From positions 1 through 64,000 of the forward strand of contig JANXWE010000153.1 in NCBI GenBank assembly GCA_025351325.1: a stretch of 64,000 nt of DNA, given 5' to 3'. The translations under genes and the position numbers were made by a program. The stretch is from Fimbriiglobus sp. GTDB taxonomy: Bacteria; Planctomycetota; Planctomycetia; Gemmatales; Gemmataceae. The notes below the pieces were generated by a model. The model was not told the DNA's origin. It ran no database searches and saw only the letters and a program-made list of their open reading frames with translations. Within the stretch, counting starts at the first letter, position 1. Each line of letters begins with the position of its first letter. This document shows, piece after piece, positions 1 to 7,786 of the stretch.

Positions 1-358
1 GCGTCCGTGCCGGGCGAACAGGATGTCAGGAACCCCGCTCATGCCAGCCGGACGCCGCGTGTTGTAGACCAGTCCCACTCAGCTCGGGATCGGAAAAGGG
101 ATTAGCAAAGGGAAAAGGGCGCACCAGAGGGATCAGACCCCAGTGATCTTTGTAACACAAACCCCTGTCGACAATATGGTTTCTAAAGATATTGTCCGAT
201 ATTTTAAATATGAACCCGTCGCAAGTCCGCCAAAGTATCCATTGACAACGTCTATATACCATGTACTACGCGACCATGGCCATCTTTGGATTGTGTCCTA
301 CGAGTCAGTCTTGCCGTAAATACTTGTTTTGATGATTATGTATTGTATTTATCGCCAG
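1..358. other. No recognisable gene
   Basis: I see no convincing coding region, RNA gene or mobile element here. The short open frames lack family features and a plausible ribosome binding site. The stretch is less GC-rich than most of the window and leads into an RHS remnant, so it is probably part of the same decayed segment. Confidence 0.4.
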
Positions 359-658
359 TTATCGAGTGATCCCGGGACGGGGGCCACGTTCACCTACGAC
401 AAGAACGGCAACCGGACGATGGCGGGGAATAGCACCGGGGTGGCCAACCGGTTGGCCACCGATGGAAGTTGGAACTATACGTACGATTGGGAAGGGAGTG
501 TCTCCAAGACACGAATCTCGGACGGCCATTATTGGTCGTACGGGTATGATTTGAACAATTAGATGACCCAAGCGGTGGAGAAGGTCACGGTCGGCGGCTC
601 GGTTCTCCAGACCATCAATTATGGCTACGATGTGTATGGGAATTTAGTCTGGAAGAGT
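359..658 (+). pseudogene. RHS-repeat protein remnant with internal stop
   Basis: The frame contains typical RHS/YD-repeat sequence: FTYDKNGNRT, then ANRLATDGSWNYTYDWEG, WSYGYDLNN and INYGYDVYGNLVWKS. An in-frame TAG at 560-562 splits it. Sequence on both sides is RHS-like in the same frame, so a single CAG to TAG change would explain the stop. Homology begins abruptly near 359 and ends near 658, so both ends of the original gene are missing. Intact RHS proteins are large secreted or toxin-delivering proteins of over 1,000 residues; this piece covers about 100. I infer a non-functional fragment left by recombination. The flanking minus-strand gene reads into its right end. Confidence 0.7.
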
Positions 659-964
659 ATCGTCAAGATGCTTTCTCCCTCGCCGGTGATCCCATGCCGC
701 GACGACCAGCGCCAACCGATGCTGACTCAGATGGCTCTGGAAATCCTGGTGGATCGGGGCCATCGGATCACGTACTCCCGCCTCCATTAACAGGTAGCAG
801 AGGAACGTCGCCCAGCGCGGGAGTTCGTCGTAGGCGAGCTTGCGAAGTTCGTCGGCGGTTATCGTTTGCTTCTTGACGGCGGCCTCCCAAGAAAGCCCGC
901 TCACGCGCGCTTCGGTCGCGAGGAAGAGTTTGTCGTTCAGAATGTCGGTTCCGATGACGACCAT
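644..964 (-). CDS. Hypothetical protein, probably 3'-truncated
   Basis: This encodes 106 residues beginning MVVIGTDILNDKLFLATEA. A purine-rich run of six G lies about 6 bases upstream of the ATG. I do not recognise the family; there is no signal peptide or membrane segment. The middle (ITADELRKLAYDELPRWATFL) looks helical and soluble. The last few codons lie in DNA that reads as RHS repeat on the other strand, so the natural C-terminus was probably lost and replaced by chance codons ending TLPD. It could be a decaying gene rather than a working one. Confidence 0.4.
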   Translation of the reverse strand: MVVIGTDILNDKLFLATEARVSGLSWEAAVKKQTITADELRKLAYDELPRWATFLCYLLMEAGVRDPMAPIHQDFQSHLSQHRLALVVAAWDHRRGRKHLDDTLPD

Positions 965-1272
965 GGGTCAACCCCCCTGGTTTTGAATATGCGTACAGGT
1001 GTACAAGAGAATATAAGCTCCAGCTCGGACGCTGTCAAATGATTCGGGAAAGATTTTTTAGAAATGAGGCGAGCCGATCCCCGTGAGGGGACGGGTGAAA
1101 CGAACTGGAGCACCCGACTACTTACGCGGTGCGGCTCGCCGGGAGCACCCGACTACTTGTGCGGTGCGGCTCGCCCGAATTAATTTTGAATCCGAAACGC
1201 GTGGCCGTGCGAATCGAATGGTGTGACCGCGGGGGACTGTCTCCGCCCGCGAATCACCCCGAGGATTTCCCG
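965..1272. other. Intergenic region with REP-like element
   Basis: This is the spacer between the minus-strand hypothetical gene and the fasciclin gene. It contains the REP-like repeat at 1068-1175 and must hold the promoter of the fasciclin gene, but I cannot point to a convincing -35/-10 pair. The open frame that extends the fasciclin gene upstream through the repeat has no signal-peptide character until the ATG at 1273. Confidence 0.5.
1068..1175. repeat. REP-like element with tandem 34-bp copies
   Basis: Two near-identical 34-bp copies lie at 1107-1140 and 1142-1175 with a period of 35. They differ at two adjacent bases (TTACGC versus TTGTGC). Each ends in CGGCTCGCC, the reverse complement of GGCGAGCCG at 1068-1076, so either copy could fold back on the left arm. 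An inner pair CGGGTG/CACCCG adds a second stem. The pattern suggests a palindromic intergenic repeat whose right arm has been duplicated. Confidence 0.65.
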
Positions 1273-2220
1273 ATGAAAGCGCTGCTGTTGACTCTGCTCA
1301 GTTTCAGTTCCCTCACGGTCGCTACTGCGGCCGAGCCGTGCGAAACGGTTCGACGCCGAACCACCGTCCCCGTCGCCCACAAAGCGGACATCCTGAAAAC
1401 GGCCGCGAGCGCCGGGCAATTCAAGACGCTCCTCTCGCTCTTGATCGCCACCGACCTCGACGATGCCCTCAAAGGCGATGGGCCGTTCACCGTCTTCGCC
1501 CCGACCGATGACGCCTTCGCCAAACTCCCCAAGGGAACCGTGGAAAAACTGTTGAAGACGGAGAATAAAGAACTCCTCCGCTCGATCCTGACGTACCACG
1601 TCGTGCCGGACAAAGCGAGTTTCAATTTCGAGGCGGCGAAAGTGGATGAGCCCTACGAATTCAAAACGCTCAATGGCAATCGTCTGAAGATTGTCAAAGG
1701 GGATGGCACGCTCCGCGTGAACGATTCGAAGATCGTGGCGGCCAACATCGCCTGCCGCAATGGCTCGGTGCAGATCATCGATTCGGTGTTGATGCCGTCC
1801 GAGAGTAAGAACACGATCCCGTCCGTCGCCGAAAAAGCTGGATTATTCAAAACGTTACTCGCGGCGGTGACTGCCGCCGAATTGGCCGAGGTGCTCTCTG
1901 GTGACGGGCCGTTCACTGTCTTCGCTCCGACCGACGATGCCTTTGCCAAACTGCCGAAAGGAACCGTCGAGAAACTCTTGAAGCCAGAGAATCGCAAGCA
2001 GTTGGTCGGCTTGCTGAAGTACCACGTGGTGGCGGGCAAACTGACCGCGAAGGATCTCGTGAAGGCCGAGCAATCGAAAACGCTCCAAGGGGGTTCCGTG
2101 AAGATCGGTATTACCGACGGTCGCTTGACGATTGACCAGTCGAATGTGATCCGCTCGGACATCATGGCCGATAACGGGGTGATTCAAGTCATCGACCGCG
2201 TCTTGACCCCGAGCCATTGA
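1273..2220 (+). CDS. Secreted protein with two fasciclin (FAS1) domains
   Basis: The product is 315 residues. Residues 1-20 form a Sec signal peptide (MKALLLTLLSFSSLTVATAA). Two FAS1 domains follow, about residues 35-175 and 180-315, each with the hallmark GPFTVFAPTDDAFAKLP and the later YHVV segment. FAS1 domains mediate adhesion and binding at cell surfaces. The ATG at 1273 is preferred over upstream in-frame starts because it begins the signal peptide and has GAGGA about 7 bases upstream. A strong hairpin follows the stop. The next genes are an ECF sigma factor and a RskA-like anti-sigma factor. In Mycobacterium tuberculosis, SigK/RskA control the FAS1 proteins MPT70 and MPT83, so this protein is a likely member of the neighbouring sigma factor's regulon. 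Confidence 0.9.
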   Translation: MKALLLTLLSFSSLTVATAAEPCETVRRRTTVPVAHKADILKTAASAGQFKTLLSLLIATDLDDALKGDGPFTVFAPTDDAFAKLPKGTVEKLLKTENKELLRSILTYHVVPDKASFNFEAAKVDEPYEFKTLNGNRLKIVKGDGTLRVNDSKIVAANIACRNGSVQIIDSVLMPSESKNTIPSVAEKAGLFKTLLAAVTAAELAEVLSGDGPFTVFAPTDDAFAKLPKGTVEKLLKPENRKQLVGLLKYHVVAGKLTAKDLVKAEQSKTLQGGSVKIGITDGRLTIDQSNVIRSDIMADNGVIQVIDRVLTPSH

Positions 2221-2241
2221 TCGAAGCCGAGTATCCGATTG

Positions 2242-2263
2242 GGCCGAGGAGCTATCCTCGGCC
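2242..2263 (+). terminator. Hairpin after the fasciclin gene
   Basis: A perfect 9-bp stem (GGCCGAGGA / TCCTCGGCC) with a 4-base GCTA loop begins 22 bases after the fasciclin stop. There is no clear U-run after it, so termination may be partial, letting some transcription continue into the sigma factor gene. Confidence 0.6.
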
Positions 2264-2307
2264 TACTATCTTGACAACGGTCGATTCGACAGTCGTTTGG
2301 GTTCGCC

Positions 2308-2886
2308 ATGACTGCCCACGGTTCCGCTACTGACGTCCGCTTGTCACCGGTGCTCCCGAGGGTCGCTCGCGGAGACACCACCGCGGTCAGCGAATGCATT
2401 TCCCGTTACGGCGGGCTTGTCCAAGCCTTGGCCCGGCGTTACCCGAGTGACCCCAGCGAGATCGACGACGCGGTGCAAGAAGTGTTCATCGATCTGTGGA
2501 AACACGCGGGCCGCTTCGACCCCGCCGTGGCTTCGGAACTCGCGTTCGTCTCGATGATCGCCCGCCGCCGCTTGATCGACCTCTTCCGCCGTCGGAAGGC
2601 CCGACCCACGACGGAAGTCATACCGGAGTTTCTCGCCGAACCTGAATTTGAAATCGGCACGGCGGCCCAAACCGAGGACGAACTGATCCGCGTCCGGGAG
2701 ATTTTGACACAACTACCCGAAGAACAGCGGGCGGTGCTGTTGGCATCGATTGCCGACGGGTTGAGTCACCGTGAAGTCTCGGAGCGGTTCGGCCTGCCGC
2801 TCGGCACCGTGAAAACTCACATCCGCCGGGGCTTGTTGTTCGTCCGCGAGCGACTCCCGCGATTCGGTTCGGAGGGGGACTCGTGA
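2308..2886 (+). CDS. ECF RNA polymerase sigma factor, SigK-like
   Basis: The product is 192 residues with sigma region 2 (about residues 25-95, including DDAVQEVFIDLWKHAGRFDP and IARRRLIDLFRRRKAR) and region 4 (about 130-185, LPEEQRAVLLASIADGLSHR then the helix-turn-helix ending GTVKTHIRRGL). There is no extra C-terminal domain. It directs RNA polymerase to specific promoters when released by its anti-sigma factor. Its stop overlaps the GTG start of the next gene (GTGA), so the two are translationally coupled. Together with the FAS1 gene upstream this resembles the mycobacterial SigK/RskA module; that parallel is inference from gene order and family. Confidence 0.9.
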   Translation: MTAHGSATDVRLSPVLPRVARGDTTAVSECISRYGGLVQALARRYPSDPSEIDDAVQEVFIDLWKHAGRFDPAVASELAFVSMIARRRLIDLFRRRKARPTTEVIPEFLAEPEFEIGTAAQTEDELIRVREILTQLPEEQRAVLLASIADGLSHREVSERFGLPLGTVKTHIRRGLLFVRERLPRFGSEGDS

Positions 2887-3665
2887 CGCCCGCACATCCG
2901 CAAAGCATTGATCGACTTTACGAACTTTTGGCCCAACAAGCCGTGGAAAGTGTGTCCCCGGCCGCACAGGCCGAATTGGATGAACTGCTCGTGAAATGGC
3001 CCCACATCGGCGAAGAGGATTTCGAACTCACCGCAGCCCTGATCGAAGCCGCGACCCTGCCGAGTCCGATTCCACCGCTGAGCCTGGCGCTAACACGGCG
3101 GATCGAAGCCGAGGCTCGCGCCCATTTTCAACCGTCTCGACCAAGACGAAAATCGGCGAAGTTGGCCTTCGCATGGGCCGGCTGGGGCGTCGCCGCCTGC
3201 TTGGCGATTGGCACGGTGACACTGGCATGGCAGTGGAACCGGATGTCAACTCCCGAAGTCGCCAAGGCGGTGCCACTCCCTGTTCAACGGCAGCAACTTC
3301 TCGACGGCGGAGCCAAACGCTTCGACAAAATCCCGGCCAAGTCCAAGATCCGCGGCGATGTCGTCTGGGATGGTGCCAATCAACGGGGTTATCTTCGGGT
3401 GCAAGGCTTGGCCATGAATGACCCGAAACAGAAGCAGTATCAGCTTTGGATCGTCGATCGCGGCCGAGCCCACAAAGAACCGGTCGACGGCGGCGTCTTT
3501 GACGTCCCGAGTTCAGGGGAAATCGTCGTGCCGATCCGGGCCCCGCTGACCATCCTCGACCCCGCGGCCTTCGCCATCACCGAAGAACCCTCCGGTGGCG
3601 TCGTCGTCTCCGAACGCGGCCGCCGCGGCGACTTCGCCTTGGTCATGACCGACGCGAAACCATGA
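2883..3665 (+). CDS. Membrane anti-sigma factor, RskA-like
   Basis: The product is 260 residues and starts with GTG inside the sigma factor's last codons. The N-terminal cytoplasmic part (1-90) has the helical pattern of an anti-sigma domain but no HxxxCxxC zinc motif. One membrane segment lies at about 94-116 (LAFAWAGWGVAACLAIGTVT). The C-terminal half, with QYQLWIVDRG and the closing region FAITEEPSGGV, matches the extracytoplasmic RskA domain. Such proteins hold the sigma factor at the membrane and release it on proteolysis. Convergent with the FG-GAP gene; a strong hairpin lies between them. Confidence 0.85.
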   Translation: MTPAHPQSIDRLYELLAQQAVESVSPAAQAELDELLVKWPHIGEEDFELTAALIEAATLPSPIPPLSLALTRRIEAEARAHFQPSRPRRKSAKLAFAWAGWGVAACLAIGTVTLAWQWNRMSTPEVAKAVPLPVQRQQLLDGGAKRFDKIPAKSKIRGDVVWDGANQRGYLRVQGLAMNDPKQKQYQLWIVDRGRAHKEPVDGGVFDVPSSGEIVVPIRAPLTILDPAAFAITEEPSGGVVVSERGRRGDFALVMTDAKP

Positions 3666-3745
3666 GCATTTTAGCGTTGGTTCTAACAAGCTCGAATTTC
3701 CGCTTCAATCGGGGTGGACGTTGCTCGAGCGTGAGTGCCAACGAC

Positions 3746-3772
3746 AACACCCGGCAGATGCGGCCGGGTGTT
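3746..3772. terminator. Bidirectional hairpin between convergent genes
   Basis: A perfect 10-bp stem (AACACCCGGC / GCCGGGTGTT) with a 7-base loop lies 80 bases after the anti-sigma stop and 9 bases beyond the stop of the convergent FG-GAP gene. It can serve both transcripts. It ends in TT on one side and AA on the other, with no long U-run. Confidence 0.7.
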
Positions 3773-3781
3773 CGACTCGTA

Positions 3782-6700
3782 CTATTTCTTACCACCTCCG
3801 CCTCCACCTCCGCCGCCACCTCCGCCGCCTGCCGTACTCACGATGAGTGTCGCACTGCCGTTGACAGCTGGGTTGGCGAAATCGGTGGCCGAGATGGTCT
3901 GCGTGCCCAGTGTGCTCAGTGTTACGGAGAAGCTGTGGACGCCGCCGTCCAAATTGTTGAAGGTGTAGTCGGCCGGAAGCCCGTCGATCCCGGCGGTGTT
4001 CCCGAAGTGAATTTTGCCGAAGTAATTCTTCACGGTGTTGCCGAACGCATCGAACACTTCCACTTTGAGGGTGAACGCGACCCCTGCCGTGATGTTCGAC
4101 GGAGCGGTGAGGACGAATTTCGCCGCCACGGAGTTCGTCACTTCGAAGTTCGTGATCGTCGCGAGCGTCGTTGCGATGGCGGCATCCACCACGCTCATCG
4201 ACCAAACGACCCCATTGGGCGTCGCCGTTTTGAGGATGACCGCGAACGTGTGCACCCCGGCGTCGGCCGCCGAGAAGCTGTACGTCGCCGGCAACCCGGC
4301 TTGGACGTCGGTGCTGGAGAACTTCGCTTTGCCTTTGTACCCGGTCACGGTGTTGCCGTAGGTGTCCACCGCCCGCACGGTCAACGAGACGACATCGCCC
4401 GCCGCCAAGAGCACGTGGCCCTTGCTGTCGGTGCCGTTCGGAACCGACAACCGGTACCCGGCGAATGCGGCCGAGCTCACCGCGATTCCCATTTCCGAGC
4501 CGATGAGTAGACCCGACGTATCCTTCACCGTGAGCGATTGTGTTCCGGACGTTCGGAGTGTCGCGGCGAAGGTGTGGACGCCCGCATCGGCCGCGGTGAA
4601 CGTGTAGAACGCGGGAAGCCCGGCTTGGGCGTCCGAACTGGTGAAGTAGACCATTCCGGTGTAGCCGGTGGCGATTTGGCCGATGGTATCCCGCACCGTC
4701 ACGGTGAAGTTATTGGTGGTACCGGCCGTGGTCGCCGGGTAACCCGCGACCGCGAACAACGCGGGGACGGGTGGGGTGGCCGTACTCGACATCGTGCCGG
4801 TGATCGCCGGGTGAAGTACGACGGTGGCGGTGATGGTCTGTGCGCCCACGGTCATCAATTTCACACTCACCATCCCGGTGCCGTTGACGAGTGCGACATC
4901 GGCCGGCAGAACCGCCGCCGCGTCGGAACTCGTCACGTGGATCGTCCCGGTGAAACCCGCGGCGATGTTGCCGTAACTATCGCGGGCGCTGATGGTGATC
5001 GAGCGGGCCACGCCGATGGCCCCGCTGCTCCCGGCGAGCTTCAGCGAGGTGGCCGCGGCCGACGTGACGGTCACAAACGTGCCGCCGTTGAGCGTCCCGC
5101 CCAATTCGTTGACCCCGAGCCACTCGGAGCCGGCCGTCTTGAGCGTCACCGCGAACGTGTGCACGCCCGCGTCGGCGGCGGTGAAGGTGTAGTCGGCCGG
5201 CAGCCCGGCCTGGGCGTCGGCGCTGCTGAACCGCACGGTGCTGGCGTAGCCCGTGCCCACGTTGCCGAGGGCGTCGAGCGCCGTGACGGTGACGTTGACC
5301 GTGCTGCCGGCGGCCGCCGTCGTCGGGACGGCGACAGCGAAGCTGGTGATGGCCGGTGTGACGGTGATGGTGATGGTTGTTGGGGCCATGAACGGGGTGG
5401 CCACCGTCAACGTTTGCGTGCCCAACGTGACGAGGCGCACCGAGCCGCCGAACGAATGCACGCCAGCGTCGGCGGCCGTGAAGGCGTAGGCGATAGCCGA
5501 GTTCGCGGCAGGATCGTTGCTCGTCACGTACACCGTGCCGCGGAAACCGGCAACCGCGTTCCCGACCGCATCGACGGCGGTCACGGTCATCGGCACCGCC
5601 GAACCGGACGAGACGGTACCCGGGACGGCGACGGCGAAGCCGACCGCCCCTGCCAAATTGGACACATCGTCGTGGGCATTCATGACGACCGTCGCACCCG
5701 CGACGTTGGAGTACGCGAAGTCGACCGCGCCGTCGCCGTTGAAGTCGCCGTGGACGCCCGACTGGAAGCGGCCGGCCGGGGCGGCGTAGCTCACCGGGGC
5801 GTAGAACGTGCCGTCGCCCTTGCCGAGTTCCACCGTGTAGTTCGACGCGCCCCGGACGGCGAAATCCTGCTTGCCGTCGCCGTTGAAATCGGCGACTTCG
5901 ATCTCGTAGCCCGTCTCCGGGATGCCGTAGGTGTGGGGTGGTGCGTAGGTACCGTCGCCGTTGTTGAGAACCACGCTCATCGACGTGGCGGAGTACGAGT
6001 TGGGAACGGCGAAATCCAGATAGCCGTCGTTGTTGAAATCGCCGGTGGCCAGGTATACGGGGGCCGAATAGGCGTAGATGTTCACCGCCGGCGAGAACGA
6101 TCCGTCGCCGTGTCCACTGAGAACGGTAATGGTGCCGATGCTGACGGTGTTGGAAGTGGCGAGGTCGAGGAAGCCGTCGCGGTTGAAGTCGCCGACGACG
6201 GTGTTCGTGGTTCCACCGGTGTAAGCCGTGTCGCGGTGGGCTTGGAAGGTGCCATCGCCGTTGCCGAGCAGCACTTCGGCGAATCCGCCGGCGAACGTGG
6301 CGACATCGAGCTTGCCGTCGTTGTTGAAGTCGCCCACGTTGACCGACCTCGCGCCGAGCGAGATGCTTGTCGCGGTCGGCGCCGAAAACGTGCCGTCGCC
6401 GCGGCCCAGTAGAATGTTGACGGTGCCCAAACTGCCGAGGACAGCCAAGTCGATTTTACCGTCGCCGTTGAAGTCGCCCGCTTTGGCGTCGACCGAGTTC
6501 GAGCCTGCGGCGTAGCCGACCATCGGTTGGAAGGTGCCGTCGCCGTTGCCCAGGACGACGCTCACCGAGCCGACGATGGCGGCATTGACGACCGCCATAT
6601 CTTGTTTGCCATCCCCGTTGAAGTCGCCGAGCGCGATCCCACCCGAGGCCCCACCGGTGGCGACGCTCGTCGCCCCCAAGAATGTCGGCACGGTGCGATC

Positions 6701-6802
6701 TTCGAGATAGTCGAACCGGAGGGGACTGCGCTGGGCGCGGCGGCTCAGGCGATTGGCTCGCGGAGCACGGCCGACGAGTTTTTGATACCAAGACGTGAAC
6801 AT
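3782..6802 (-). CDS. Large exported FG-GAP/VCBS and Ig-like repeat protein
   Basis: The product is 1,006 residues. The N-terminus is basic and carries DYLEDRTVP at about 31-39, the motif shared by very large exported planctomycete proteins. Residues about 45-380 are FG-GAP/VCBS repeats with repeated DFNGDGK or DFNNDGK calcium-binding loops, predicted to form a beta-propeller. From about 390 to 980 follow Ig-like repeats with the recurring phrase YTFTAADAGVHTFAVTL. The protein ends in 13 glycines and two lysines, encoded by a CCACCTCCG-rich simple repeat at about 3788-3832. The start has GAGGA upstream. The likely role is a cell-surface adhesion or structural protein; the ligand is unknown. 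The same LEDR motif recurs in the giant protein at 44-62 kb. Confidence 0.88.
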   Translation of the reverse strand: MFTSWYQKLVGRAPRANRLSRRAQRSPLRFDYLEDRTVPTFLGATSVATGGASGGIALGDFNGDGKQDMAVVNAAIVGSVSVVLGNGDGTFQPMVGYAAGSNSVDAKAGDFNGDGKIDLAVLGSLGTVNILLGRGDGTFSAPTATSISLGARSVNVGDFNNDGKLDVATFAGGFAEVLLGNGDGTFQAHRDTAYTGGTTNTVVGDFNRDGFLDLATSNTVSIGTITVLSGHGDGSFSPAVNIYAYSAPVYLATGDFNNDGYLDFAVPNSYSATSMSVVLNNGDGTYAPPHTYGIPETGYEIEVADFNGDGKQDFAVRGASNYTVELGKGDGTFYAPVSYAAPAGRFQSGVHGDFNGDGAVDFAYSNVAGATVVMNAHDDVSNLAGAVGFAVAVPGTVSSGSAVPMTVTAVDAVGNAVAGFRGTVYVTSNDPAANSAIAYAFTAADAGVHSFGGSVRLVTLGTQTLTVATPFMAPTTITITVTPAITSFAVAVPTTAAAGSTVNVTVTALDALGNVGTGYASTVRFSSADAQAGLPADYTFTAADAGVHTFAVTLKTAGSEWLGVNELGGTLNGGTFVTVTSAAATSLKLAGSSGAIGVARSITISARDSYGNIAAGFTGTIHVTSSDAAAVLPADVALVNGTGMVSVKLMTVGAQTITATVVLHPAITGTMSSTATPPVPALFAVAGYPATTAGTTNNFTVTVRDTIGQIATGYTGMVYFTSSDAQAGLPAFYTFTAADAGVHTFAATLRTSGTQSLTVKDTSGLLIGSEMGIAVSSAAFAGYRLSVPNGTDSKGHVLLAAGDVVSLTVRAVDTYGNTVTGYKGKAKFSSTDVQAGLPATYSFSAADAGVHTFAVILKTATPNGVVWSMSVVDAAIATTLATITNFEVTNSVAAKFVLTAPSNITAGVAFTLKVEVFDAFGNTVKNYFGKIHFGNTAGIDGLPADYTFNNLDGGVHSFSVTLSTLGTQTISATDFANPAVNGSATLIVSTAGGGGGGGGGGGGGKK

Positions 6803-7132
6803 CGGTCATTTCCTCGGGCGTGAGAAAAACTGCTGGGGGTTCGCACAGGCGAACACCTTCCAACCCTTTCATCAGCAACGGTTCGGAAATGGGACGACAA
6901 TTCTCAAGAAAGGCCGGAAAGAACCGGATTGGCGGATTCGTTTCAGCCGTCGGTGCGGTAATTGTGAACCACCGACCGTTCAAGTCATCGGCTCGCCGGG
7001 ATGTCTTGACCGTATGGGCAGAAAAATTTGGAATTGCTGTCCTGTCGTCACGGGGTTGCTGATAGGTCTTTCGGAACGAGTACCTGGGAGTCGGTAAAAG
7101 TTTGTACAACCCACTTGGGTTTCGGACTGGTG
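6803..7132. other. Divergent promoter region
   Basis: This 330-base spacer separates the leftward FG-GAP gene from the rightward ECF sigma gene and should carry promoters for both. Apart from the GAGGA ribosome site for the leftward gene I cannot identify specific boxes. Open frames here on the plus strand are extensions of the sigma gene lacking conservation features. Confidence 0.5.
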
Positions 7133-7786
7133 ATGGATGGCGGATTGGCTAAATTGTCAAGATTCCTTCAAACGGATCTCAGAGGCTTAGCCGTGCCGGA
7201 AGGGCAGCAATTCCGCGACCTGATTCGGCGGGTGCGCGACCGCGATTCGGACGCCGCACGCGAATTGGTCGAACGGTATGAGAGCGCCATCCGCCGCGTG
7301 ATCCGAATCCGTTTGCGCGATGCGGGAATGCGAAGGCTGCTCGATTCGACCGATATCTGCCAGTCGGTCATGGCCAGTTTTTTCATCCGCACGGCCTTGG
7401 GCCAATACGAGGTCGATACGCCGCAGCAGTTGTTGAACCTGCTGACGGCGATCGCCCGGAACAAGCTGGCGAATCAGGCGAACCGGTTGCGGGCGAAACG
7501 CCGGGACATTCGCCGCGAAACTGGAGCCGAGGATCAGACGCCCCAAGTGGCGGACGATGCTTCGGATCCGAGCGAGCAGGCCTCGGCGCGGGAGTTGTTG
7601 GAGAAGGTGCGCGGCCGCCTCGACCCACGCGAACTCTATTTGGCGGAACAGCGCTCGTTGGGGCGCGGTTGGCAGGAACTGGCCGACGAACTGGGCGGGA
7701 CGGACGTGGCGTTGCGGAAAAAACTCACCCGGGCGTTGAACCGGGTGATGGCCGACCTGGGTCTCGGAGACGAAGGTGATGATTGA
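7133..7786 (+). CDS. ECF sigma factor paired with a kinase
   Basis: The product is 217 residues from the ATG at 7133. Region 2 spans about 30-120 (ARELVERYESAIRRVIRIRL, then DICQSVMASFFIRTALGQYE and the NKLANQANRLRAKRRD segment); region 4 spans about 150-212 with LGGTDVALRKKLTRALNRV as the recognition helix. The DST-DICQSV form is the planctomycete type found beside Ser/Thr kinases. The frame is open further upstream to 7028, but that part has no sigma homology. Its stop overlaps the kinase start by several bases, so the two proteins are co-translated; the kinase may control the sigma factor by phosphorylation, which is known for other ECF-kinase pairs but unproven here. Confidence 0.87.
   Translation: MDGGLAKLSRFLQTDLRGLAVPEGQQFRDLIRRVRDRDSDAARELVERYESAIRRVIRIRLRDAGMRRLLDSTDICQSVMASFFIRTALGQYEVDTPQQLLNLLTAIARNKLANQANRLRAKRRDIRRETGAEDQTPQVADDASDPSEQASARELLEKVRGRLDPRELYLAEQRSLGRGWQELADELGGTDVALRKKLTRALNRVMADLGLGDEGDD

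Noticed and set aside
1129-1272. Upstream extension of the fasciclin gene
   Set aside because: The extra codons run through a repeat and would bury the signal peptide; the ATG at 1273 has a ribosome site.
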